NCBI GenBank assembly: GCA_905181875.1
Contig: CAJIZH010000006.1
Coordinates: 1-64,000, forward strand
From: Flavobacteriales bacterium UBA6770
GTDB lineage: Bacteria > Bacteroidota > Bacteroidia > Flavobacteriales_G > Salibacteraceae
Length of the DNA: 64,000 nt
Direction of reading: 5' to 3'
Positions 1 to 6,926 of this stretch are shown here, piece by piece. The first letter of the stretch is position 1; each line of letters opens with the position of its first letter. A model generated the notes under the pieces. The model ran no database searches. It saw nothing but the letters and a program-made list of their open reading frames with translations, and was not told the DNA's origin. The translations under genes and the position numbers were made by a program.

Positions 1-220
1 CACCATGAATTTTAATAGAATCAACTAATTCCTGCAAAGCCTCAACACTGAATTGTTTTCTGGGTTGAAAAGGATTAGCAGTGATAGAACTAATTTCAAT
101 TTCACTAATAGAACCAGCAACATGACTATCAGCAGCAGAGTATTTAGAGGTAATATCCGTATTGGCATTTTCGAGCAAGGCACTTAAGCCTCTGCCTAGT
201 GCTCGTTTCTTAGTGGCCAT
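1..220 (-). CDS. parB: Chromosome-partitioning protein ParB, N-terminal part only
   Basis: Partial gene: the reading frame starts at an ATG at 220 (reverse strand) and runs off the window at position 1. The start reads [16 protein letters not shown], the basic leader typical of Spo0J/ParB, and further on NPFQPRK, the start of the ParB/Sulfiredoxin domain that binds and hydrolyses CTP in this family. It binds parS sites near the origin and loads ParA and SMC. The start overlaps the end of parA by 11 bases, the usual parAB arrangement. The DNA-binding helix-turn-helix and C-terminal dimer domain lie outside the window. The visible frame is intact, in contrast to parA. Confidence 0.88.
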   Translation of the reverse strand, partial: MATKKRALGRGLSALLENANTDITSKYSAADSHVAGSISEIEISSITANPFQPRKQFSVEALQELVDSIKIHG

Positions 221-1026
221 TTCCTACCTCGATAATTTTTTCTTCATCGGTCAATCTGGTGAGATTGTTTTTTTGAAGAATTTCCCTTGCTAAGTTTAAA
301 TAGTTCACCGCACCCTTGCAAGTTGCGTCAAACATTATAACGGTTTCACCATGAGAAGGTGCTTCACCCAATTTTGTATTTCTAAAGATAATTGTGTTGA
401 ACACAAGCTGTTGAAAATGCATTTTAACTTCTTCTACAACTTGATTTGCTAGTCTAAGGCGTTGATCATACATAGTCAACAACATACCCTCAATCTCAAG
501 ATCTTTATTCAATAAATTTTGAACGATTTTCACGGTATTCAATAATTTACCAAGACCTTCAAGCGCAAAGTACTCGCATTGAACAGGAATAATTACTGAA
601 TCTGCATGCTGTCAAAGACATTGACAGTTACCAAACCTAATGAAGGAGAGCAATCAATAATTATAAAATCGTAATCCTCTTTTATATTAGAAAGCGCCAT
701 GCGCATCATTTTCTCTCTATTCGGAAGGTTAATCATTTCAATTTCGGCTCCAACTAAATCAATGTGACCGGGCAGAATATCTAAGTTTGGAGAATCAGTA
801 TGCAAAACAATGTCCGCTGGATCAACGTCATAACCATACATTCATAAATCTGGTTTTTATATTTTTGAGGATCAAGACCTACACCAGAAGTAGCATTTGC
901 TTGAGGATCGGCATCAACAATAAGCACCTTCTTCTCGAGGGCACCTAAGCTTGCGCCAAGATTAATCGCGGTAGTAGTCTTTCCAACCCCACCTTTTTGA
1001 TTGGCAATTGCTATTATTTTTCCCAT
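210..1026 (-). pseudogene. parA: ParA/Soj partition ATPase broken by three single-base indels
   Basis: A ParA-family Walker ATPase that moves ParB-parS complexes. Its pieces lie in three frames: residues from [19 protein letters not shown] (deviant Walker A, KGGVGKTT) to about 840; a middle piece from about 838 to 619 with the Walker B stretch FIIIDCSPSLGL; and a last piece from about 605 to 210 carrying [15 protein letters not shown] and ending GNGH. By eye, removing the plus-strand A at 606 and at 618 gives N-A-L-T-A-A-D-S-V, exactly the family sequence, and adding one base near 832-837 joins E-C-M to Y-D-V-D-P. The net error is one base, matching the 817-nt length. Since all motifs are conserved, either this is a very recent pseudogene or, more likely, a local sequence error in an essential gene. 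Confidence 0.85.
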
Positions 1027-1201
1027 TACTGAGTTTTTTTAAAACATTAATTGATCTAAAATATCTGTTTTTTACTGAATTACATGTTGTTACAGTTCTC
1101 TAACAAGAAGTAAAGACAGATGTTTCTCAACCAGCTAAAAGTACTTTATTTGCATTGTGAGGTTTTTGAAACTCCTCGCTTTTATACACAATGTTTAAAC
1201 A

Positions 1202-1209
1202 TAAATTTG
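1202..1209 (+). promoter_or_regulatory. Possible -7 element TAAATTTG ahead of the FMN reductase
   Basis: TAAATTTG matches the Bacteroidota -7 consensus TAnnTTTG and ends 10 bases before the ATG at 1220. No TTG is present at the expected -33 spacing, so only half of the promoter is recognisable. If real, the leader is only a few bases long. Confidence 0.35.
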
Positions 1210-1219
1210 TTGAAAAGGA

Positions 1220-1747
1220 ATGATAACTATAATTTGTGGAACAAACAGAAATCTGAGTAACAGCTACATTTTTGCTAAAGAAATTGAAGCATTAATTAAC
1301 TCAAAACAAGAGGGTTGTAAGGTGTTGAATTTAGAGGATCTACCCAATGACTTTGCATTCGAAAATGAGGTCTACGGTAATGAGTATGCACCATTGAACC
1401 TTATTGCGAATAAGTTCATTTCAGGTTCAAATAAGTTTGTTTTTGTAATTCCAGAATACAATGGGAGTTTTCCAGGAGTTCTGAAAGCTTTTATAGATTC
1501 TTTTTCACCTGATAGAATAAGAGGGAAACAAGCACTACTTATAGGAATAGCTAGCGGCAGAGCAGGTAATCTTAGGGGATTAGATCACTTCACGGGGGTA
1601 ATGAATTATCTCGATGTACATGTATTACCAATGAAAGTAGCAATTAGTCATTGCCATACTTTGATAGATGAGAAAAGCAAGAGCATAAGTGATGAAAGAA
1701 CAATTGAATTACTGCGTCAGCAGGTAGAAACTTTACTGGCTAGCTAA
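1220..1747 (+). CDS. NAD(P)H-dependent FMN reductase family protein
   Basis: A 175-residue flavodoxin-like protein of the NADPH-dependent FMN reductase family (YieF/ChrR/azoreductase type), expected to be a soluble FMN enzyme that reduces quinones, chromate or azo compounds. The phosphate-binding loop of FMN is visible as CGTNRNLSNS at residues 6-15, and the second flavin-contact motif PEYNGSFPGVLKAFIDS begins at residue 78. The length is that of the family. It is transcribed away from parA and its last codons overlap the 3' end of rimM on the other strand by 8 bases. The physiological substrate cannot be told from sequence. Confidence 0.85.
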   Translation: MITIICGTNRNLSNSYIFAKEIEALINSKQEGCKVLNLEDLPNDFAFENEVYGNEYAPLNLIANKFISGSNKFVFVIPEYNGSFPGVLKAFIDSFSPDRIRGKQALLIGIASGRAGNLRGLDHFTGVMNYLDVHVLPMKVAISHCHTLIDEKSKSISDERTIELLRQQVETLLAS

Positions 1748-2264
1748 ACAAATCCATTAAACCGGGTAACATTTTTACTTTCAAAGATTTTTCTTCTCGG
1801 TTGAGTTTTATGATAGTATTCTCTAGAATTGGAATTAGTAGTTCTTTTTCATTCCGTTGCACAACAATTAAATCTTGGGCCGGAGCATCCTGTATTTTGG
1901 TAATCGAACCAATTTCATTCTCTTCTTCATCAATCAGTTTATAACCTTCTATTTCGTGATAGTAGAAATGATTTCCAGTTAATTTCGGCAAAACATCGAG
2001 TGGTAAGAACAATTGTTTGCCAACTAATCTTCTAGCTTCATCTGTTGATGAAATATCTTCAATTTCTATTCGAGCTTTTCCATTTGGCTGAACCGAAATA
2101 GCTGAAATAAAAAATGGAACCAGTTGTCCGTCCAATTCGACGAACACTGATTCCATTTTAGTGTATTCTTGAGGATTACTTACATCTAAAGAAACCTGAA
2201 AAGCTCCCTTTAGACCGTGTGGTTTGACGATGTAACCTAGATAGTAACAATCGTCATGTGACAT
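1740..2264 (-). CDS. rimM: Ribosome maturation factor RimM
   Basis: Assists assembly of the 30S head by binding S19 and pre-16S rRNA. At 174 residues it has the expected two parts: an N-terminal RimM barrel starting with LGYIVKPHGLKGAF near residue 9, and a C-terminal PRC-barrel from about residue 100 with YYHEIEGYKL and LLIPILEN. The ATG at 2264 lies two bases after the rpsP stop codon, so the two genes form one operon, as in many bacteria. trmD and rplS, which follow in Proteobacteria, are absent here. Residue count and motifs are complete; nothing is odd. Confidence 0.95.
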   Translation of the reverse strand: MSHDDCYYLGYIVKPHGLKGAFQVSLDVSNPQEYTKMESVFVELDGQLVPFFISAISVQPNGKARIEIEDISSTDEARRLVGKQLFLPLDVLPKLTGNHFYYHEIEGYKLIDEEENEIGSITKIQDAPAQDLIVVQRNEKELLIPILENTIIKLNREEKSLKVKMLPGLMDLFS

Positions 2265-2266
2265 AA

Positions 2267-2911
2267 TTAATCTTCTTTCTTTTCCTCTTTAGCAGGAGCT
2301 TCTTCAGCAACCACAGCAACAACTGCTTCTACTTTTTCAGCTACTACCTCAACAACTTCAACCACTGTTTCTGTAGCTTCAACAACTGCTTCTTCTACAA
2401 CTTCTGCAATTACTTCTACAGGAGCTGCTGCAGCTACAGCAGCTGCATGCAATGCTGCTTCTTTAGCTTGAAATTCAGCAAGACGTTTATCGTTAACTTC
2501 TTTCTCAGCAGCTAATTTCTTAGCAGCTTCAGCACCTTCAGCTTTTTTGAGGCCTTCGATTTTTCCTTCGATTTTTCCAGTTTTATCGGCTTCCCATTTA
2601 ACAAACTTTGCATCAGCTTCAGCCTGAGTATGTGCACCCTTTATTACACCTTTATCAAGGTGATTTTTCATCATTACTCCTTTGTAAGAAAGAATTGCTC
2701 TAGCGGTATCGGTGGGTTGTGCACCTGTTTTTACCCAATACAATGTTCTTTCAAAATCGATATTGATAATTGCTGGATTTTCGTTCGGGTTGTAATCACC
2801 TAAACGCTCAATATATTTTCCATCTCTTTTTACACGGCTATCAGCAGCTACTATATAATAGTAAGGTTTTCCTTTTTTACCATGTCTTTGGAGTCTAATC
2901 TTTGTTGCCAT
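2267..2911 (-). CDS. rpsP: 30S ribosomal protein S16 with long acidic/alanine-rich tail
   Basis: S16 binds 16S rRNA helices and is needed for 30S assembly. Residues 1 to about 80 are ordinary S16, starting MATKIRLQRHGKKGKPYYYIV with DSRVKRDGKYIERLGDYNP. Instead of the 80-90 residues of E. coli S16, this one has 214: after residue 100 comes a low-complexity tail of Ala, Glu, Val and Lys, ending in AKEEKKED. Bacteroidota S16 proteins are known to be longer than average, so the extension is lineage-typical, but here it is large. First gene of the rpsP-rimM operon. A short hairpin (2925-2939) sits in the leader. Confidence 0.95.
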   Translation of the reverse strand: MATKIRLQRHGKKGKPYYYIVAADSRVKRDGKYIERLGDYNPNENPAIINIDFERTLYWVKTGAQPTDTARAILSYKGVMMKNHLDKGVIKGAHTQAEADAKFVKWEADKTGKIEGKIEGLKKAEGAEAAKKLAAEKEVNDKRLAEFQAKEAALHAAAVAAAAPVEVIAEVVEEAVVEATETVVEVVEVVAEKVEAVVAVVAEEAPAKEEKKED

Positions 2912-3011
2912 AATTTTATTTTTTGTGGTTCGAGACCACGATTAATAATGCGGCTGCAAATATCTTATTATTTTTTTGATAAAAACTAGTGTATTTTATT
3001 TATTTCATCAT

Positions 3012-3019
3012 TAAATTTG
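3012..3019 (+). promoter_or_regulatory. Possible -7 element TAAATTTG
   Basis: A perfect TAnnTTTG match 12 bases before the ATG of the DCC-family gene at 3032. No TTG at the matching -33 distance. Supports transcription starting about 8-10 bases before the gene. Confidence 0.35.
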
Positions 3020-3031
3020 ATTCTCTAAATT

Positions 3032-3436
3032 ATGGCTAAAGTTCCCGATAATGTAGTGTTTTATGACGGCGTTTGCAATTTGTGCAATTCCACTGTTCAG
3101 TTTGTTTTAAAAAGAGAAAAAAAAGGCAGCTATCTTTTCGCTCAAATTGGAGGTGAAAACTATAAAAAGTTGATCAAAAAACATCCAGAGTCTTTAGGGG
3201 TGGATTCTATCCTTTTTTATCAAGATAATAAGTTGTATTCTAAATCTTCCGCAGCATTAAAAATTTTAATTGGTTTAGACGGGGTTTGGAGATTACTGAG
3301 CGTGTTTTGGCTGATCCCTTTGCCAATAAGAGATTTTATATACGACCGAATTGCTTCAAACAGATATACGGTCTTTGGTAAGACAGATTCCTGTACGTTT
3401 ATGAATTCGAACACGTTGACCCGATTTATAGACTAG
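3032..3436 (+). CDS. DCC-family thiol-disulfide oxidoreductase (DUF393)
   Basis: A 134-residue protein with the hallmark DGVCNLCN at residues 12-19, giving the C15-x-x-C18 pair of the DCC (YuxK/DUF393) family, a thioredoxin-fold group of predicted thiol-disulfide oxidoreductases. The rest fits the family: a hydrophobic stretch around residues 85-110 (LLSVFWLIPLPIRDFIYD) and C-terminal FGKTDSC. There is no signal peptide, so it is probably cytoplasmic or membrane-associated. No neighbour suggests a substrate. The overlapping reverse frame at 3220-3414 is a shadow. Confidence 0.85.
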   Translation: MAKVPDNVVFYDGVCNLCNSTVQFVLKREKKGSYLFAQIGGENYKKLIKKHPESLGVDSILFYQDNKLYSKSSAALKILIGLDGVWRLLSVFWLIPLPIRDFIYDRIASNRYTVFGKTDSCTFMNSNTLTRFID

Positions 3437-3538
3437 TTTTTTTTAAAAAAGCTATACTTTTAGCTTTAGATTACACTTATTATTAATAATCCATTATTAG
3501 GTCATTCGCTTGATTATTTTTGCTCTAAATTCAATATC

Positions 3539-6088
3539 GTGAAAATTAAATTATTTATTGCGTTTTTAATCACAATACTTGGTTTTTGTGGATTTGCTCA
3601 AGAGGAAATGTCAGAAGATGAAAGAAAAAAGGTGCTTAAGCAGGCACGTACTTACTTTCAAATGGAAGAGTTTACTGATGCTTTTAAACTTTATTCTATA
3701 TTGCACACTGACGATACCAATGACGCTCGTGTGAACTTCGAACTTGGGATGACTATTTACGAGGGCTCTTTTAATAAGCTTGCTGCCAAAAAATATTTGG
3801 AAAAAGCAGAGCGTGATGGTGAGAGAGTAGATATGCCCGAATTATTCTACTACTTAGGCAGAGTTTATCATTTAGAACACGATTTTTTATTCGCAACAGC
3901 TGCCTATTCCACATATATGGCAGAGTCCTTGCCTCTTGGAAAACAAGGGAGACTTCGTCAGAAAGAAGTTGAATCTTATATCCAACAATGTGAAGAGTTG
4001 AAAGGCCTCATGGAAGAAAGTGAAGATATTTTAGCGAGTGTCGAAAATGATAAAAAGAACATTCATAAGTATTATTTAGACGACGGAACTTTTGTTAAAA
4101 TTGAGAACTTAGGTGACGAGGTAAATTCAGCTTTTTCAGAATATGGTCCAATCATTATGGATGAAGGTCAGACTATGATTTTTACCTCTAGGAGAGAGGG
4201 GTCAACAGGTGGGTTGCTTTATACAGATGGAGAGTATTTTGAAGATATTTATGTAACGAAAAGGAAATTCGGAATTTTTACTGAGGTTCAAAACGTCAAT
4301 AACATGGATGTTTTTGATAATGTAATTCGCAATTCTGTAAAACATGATGCTACCGTTTCAATTTCAATTGACGAAAAGGATTTGTACGTATACAAGGACA
4401 ATCAAATTGAGCATATTAATTACGATGGAGAAAATTGGGTTCAGCCTGCAACGTTTAGTGCTGATTTTAGCCGAGCTGGTTCACAGGTAACTTCTGCTAC
4501 AATTTCCTCTGATGGTTCTTACATGATTTTAAGTGCAACTCGCTTTGATTGTATTGGTGGTAGAGATTTGTATATCAGTGAAAACATCGGAACCGATCAG
4601 TGGGGTGATTTAACAAATATAGGTCCTGAATTAAATACCATTCAAGATGAGGATTCACCTTTCATGCTGAATGATACCACATTGTATTTTAGCTCTAAAG
4701 GTCACTCTTCTATCGGGGGTTATGACATTTTTGTTTCGTACTTAAGAGAAGAGAAATGGAGTACACCAGAAAATTTAAAAATTCCAATTAATAGTCCATA
4801 TGATGAAATTAACTACCTAAACGGACACGATGGCACTCATGCTTTCATTGCTTCAAATCGACAAGGTGGCTTCGGAGCTTTTGATATTTATATGGTAACA
4901 GAAAGTGCGGAAGAAGAAATTGATGAAGAGATGATCTCTAACTTGGGTAAGAAAGTACAAGCTGTTTTAATCATTGATAGTATTGTGTTACTTGAAAGTG
5001 GTGAACTTGATTCTACATACATGGCCGAACTTGATAAGAAGGCTGAGCTTATGCTGGCTAATGATGGGTTGACTGCCAAAATTTATGGTGCAGCGCTGCT
5101 GGGAGAGAGTAAGGATATGGCAAGAAAGCGTGCTCTAAAAGCATACAATTATATGATTGGTAAGGGAATTGATCAAGAAAGACTAGCCTATGGTAAGAAA
5201 GTTCAAGCCGTTTTAATCATTGATAGTATTGTGTTACTTGAAAGTGGTGAACTTGATTCTACATACATGGCCGAATTGGATAAAAAGGCTGAGCTTATGC
5301 TGGCTAATGATGGGTTGACTGCCGAAATTTATGGTGCAGCGCTGCCGGGAGAGAGTAAGGATATGGCAAGAAAGCGTGCTCTAAAAGCATACAATTATAT
5401 GATTGGCAAGGGAATTAATCAAAAAAGACTAACCTATGGTAAGAAAGTACAAGCCGTTTTAATCATTGATAGTATTGTGTTACTTGAAAGTGGTGAACTG
5501 GATTCTACATACATTGCTGAATTGGATAAAAAGGCTGAGCTAATGCTGTCTAATGATGGGTTGACTGCCGAAATTTATGGTGCAGCGTTGCCTGGAGAGA
5601 GTAAGGATATGGCAAGAAAGCGTGCTCTAAAAGCATACAATTATATGATTGACAAGGCGATTAATGAAAAAAGACTAACGGCTAATTATCCAGGAAAAAA
5701 TGTCATTGATGGTAAAAAGGAGACGGTCGAAGGCGGACCATTTGTTGCAAAATATGAGCAAACCATTCATTTTGGAACCAATTCTAAGCTCGTCACAGAG
5801 TATAGCCGAGGTAAGTTAGGTGCATTTTTAGATTTTATGAAGGATAAACCAAATGCAAAAGTTTATTTAAGCGGTCATTCTGATCATATTGGAAATGAAA
5901 AATACAATTTGGAATTGTCCAAGAAACGTGTTGATTCAGTTGAAGAGTACTTAAGAAGTCAAGGAATTAAGCAGAATATTCGAAAAGAGTATTTTGGTGA
6001 ATCTACGCCAAGAGTATCAATGGAAGATGTTCAGAGCGATCCTAAAAAGTTGATTTTAAACAGAAGAGTAAATATTGTAGTTTTTTAA
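3539..6088 (+). CDS. PD40/OmpA-family outer-membrane protein with three tandem degenerate OmpA-like repeats
   Basis: An 849-residue exported protein, GTG start, with signal peptide MKIKLFIAFLITILGFCGFAQ. Residues about 25-145 look like TPR helices; about 190-460 contain WD40-like PD40 repeats (SSDGSYMILSATRFDCIGG, SSKGHSSIGGYDIFVS, SNRQGGFGAFDIYMV); 469-714 hold three copies of an 82-residue unit; the end (about 735-849) is a normal OmpA peptidoglycan-binding domain with GHSDHIGNEKYNLELSKKR. The family anchors outer-membrane or gliding/secretion-associated complexes to peptidoglycan. Each repeat resembles the second half of an OmpA domain (ARKRALKAYNYMIGKGI) but lacks the Asp that binds diaminopimelate. 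Followed after 19 bases by fabG. Confidence 0.9.
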   Translation: MKIKLFIAFLITILGFCGFAQEEMSEDERKKVLKQARTYFQMEEFTDAFKLYSILHTDDTNDARVNFELGMTIYEGSFNKLAAKKYLEKAERDGERVDMPELFYYLGRVYHLEHDFLFATAAYSTYMAESLPLGKQGRLRQKEVESYIQQCEELKGLMEESEDILASVENDKKNIHKYYLDDGTFVKIENLGDEVNSAFSEYGPIIMDEGQTMIFTSRREGSTGGLLYTDGEYFEDIYVTKRKFGIFTEVQNVNNMDVFDNVIRNSVKHDATVSISIDEKDLYVYKDNQIEHINYDGENWVQPATFSADFSRAGSQVTSATISSDGSYMILSATRFDCIGGRDLYISENIGTDQWGDLTNIGPELNTIQDEDSPFMLNDTTLYFSSKGHSSIGGYDIFVSYLREEKWSTPENLKIPINSPYDEINYLNGHDGTHAFIASNRQGGFGAFDIYMVTESAEEEIDEEMISNLGKKVQAVLIIDSIVLLESGELDSTYMAELDKKAELMLANDGLTAKIYGAALLGESKDMARKRALKAYNYMIGKGIDQERLAYGKKVQAVLIIDSIVLLESGELDSTYMAELDKKAELMLANDGLTAEIYGAALPGESKDMARKRALKAYNYMIGKGINQKRLTYGKKVQAVLIIDSIVLLESGELDSTYIAELDKKAELMLSNDGLTAEIYGAALPGESKDMARKRALKAYNYMIDKAINEKRLTANYPGKNVIDGKKETVEGGPFVAKYEQTIHFGTNSKLVTEYSRGKLGAFLDFMKDKPNAKVYLSGHSDHIGNEKYNLELSKKRVDSVEEYLRSQGIKQNIRKEYFGESTPRVSMEDVQSDPKKLILNRRVNIVVF
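4946..5683 (+). repeat. Three direct 246-bp repeats inside the PD40-OmpA gene
   Basis: Units start at 4946, 5192 and 5438, a constant period of 246 bases (82 codons). They differ at only scattered bases, for example K/E after GLTA, ALL/ALP, YM/YI. The repeats are in frame, so gain or loss of a unit keeps the protein open. Confidence 0.95.
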
Positions 6089-6107
6089 TTCATTGCAGTA
6101 AAGGAAT

Positions 6108-6860
6108 ATGAAATTATTAGAAGGTAAAGTTGCTATAATTACTGGAGCATCAAGAGGTATTGGAAGAGGAATAGCGCAAAAATTCGCTCAATCAGGAAGC
6201 CACGTGGCCTTTACTTATTTATCATCAGATGAAAAAGCAAAGCAGTTAGAAAATGAATTGAGAGCTTTCGGTGTTGTAGCGAAAGGATATAAGTCGGATG
6301 CGTCTAAATTCGATTCTGCGGAACAATTAATTGCGGATGTAATCCAAGATTTTGGTGGTAGAATTGACGTGGTTGTTAATAATGCTGGTATCACTAAAGA
6401 CAACCTGCTAATGAGAATGACTGAAGATATGTGGGATGATGTAGTTAATATTAACATGAAGTCAGTTTTTAATATGACCAAAGCCGTTCAACGAACTATG
6501 CTTAAACAGCGAGAAGGTTCAATAATTAACCTAAGTTCTGTAGTTGGTGTAAAGGGGAATGCTGGACAGTCTAATTATGCTGCTTCAAAAGCAGGAATCC
6601 TTGGTTTTACTCGTTCTATAGCACTTGAGCTTGGTTCGCGTAATATTAGATGTAACGCAATAGCGCCAGGGTTTATTGAAACTGAAATGACAGGAAAGCT
6701 TCCTGAAGAAACAGTTCAACAATGGCGTGATGCAATTCCACTTAAAAGAGGAGGCACAGTAGATGACGTTGCTAATTTGGCATTGTTCTTAGCTTCTGAT
6801 ATGTCAGGATACATTACAGGTCAAACTCTTAATGTTGACGGTGGAATGTTAACTTCTTAA
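6108..6860 (+). CDS. fabG: 3-oxoacyl-[acyl-carrier-protein] reductase
   Basis: NADPH-dependent reduction of 3-oxoacyl-ACP in type II fatty acid synthesis. A classical short-chain dehydrogenase of 250 residues: TGASRGIG at 12-19 binds the cofactor, NNAG at 91-94, and the catalytic set Ser144 (NLSS), Tyr157 and Lys161 (NYAASKAG). The C-terminus GYITGQTLNVDGGM is typical of FabG rather than of a sugar or steroid dehydrogenase. It follows the OmpA gene by 19 bases and is ended by a clear terminator at 6904, so it may be read from the upstream transcript or from a promoter inside that gene. Confidence 0.93.
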   Translation: MKLLEGKVAIITGASRGIGRGIAQKFAQSGSHVAFTYLSSDEKAKQLENELRAFGVVAKGYKSDASKFDSAEQLIADVIQDFGGRIDVVVNNAGITKDNLLMRMTEDMWDDVVNINMKSVFNMTKAVQRTMLKQREGSIINLSSVVGVKGNAGQSNYAASKAGILGFTRSIALELGSRNIRCNAIAPGFIETEMTGKLPEETVQQWRDAIPLKRGGTVDDVANLALFLASDMSGYITGQTLNVDGGMLTS

Positions 6861-6903
6861 AACAAGATTAGTAAAACTGCATAGTTATAAATGTGCAAAT
6901 TTG

Positions 6904-6926
6904 AAGCCCTGCGAAGGGCTTTTTTT
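6904..6926 (+). terminator. Intrinsic terminator after fabG
   Basis: Hairpin AAGCCCT-gcga-AGGGCTT followed by seven T. The T run ends at 6926, immediately before the ATG of the next gene at 6927, so terminator and start codon abut. Confidence 0.85.

Noticed and set aside
1027-1219. Possible parS site near parA
   Set aside because: No 16-base palindrome resembling TGTTNCACGTGNAACA could be found by eye.
2925-2939. Hairpin GTGGT-tcgag-ACCAC in the rpsP leader
   Set aside because: Five pairs only; too small to claim a ribosomal-protein autoregulatory element.
4946-5683. Regular repeats that could suggest a CRISPR array
   Set aside because: Units are 246 bases, adjacent, in frame and coding, with no spacers.
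6891-6926. Upstream ATG start for the VWA protein
   Set aside because: The twelve added residues are coded by the terminator hairpin and T run.
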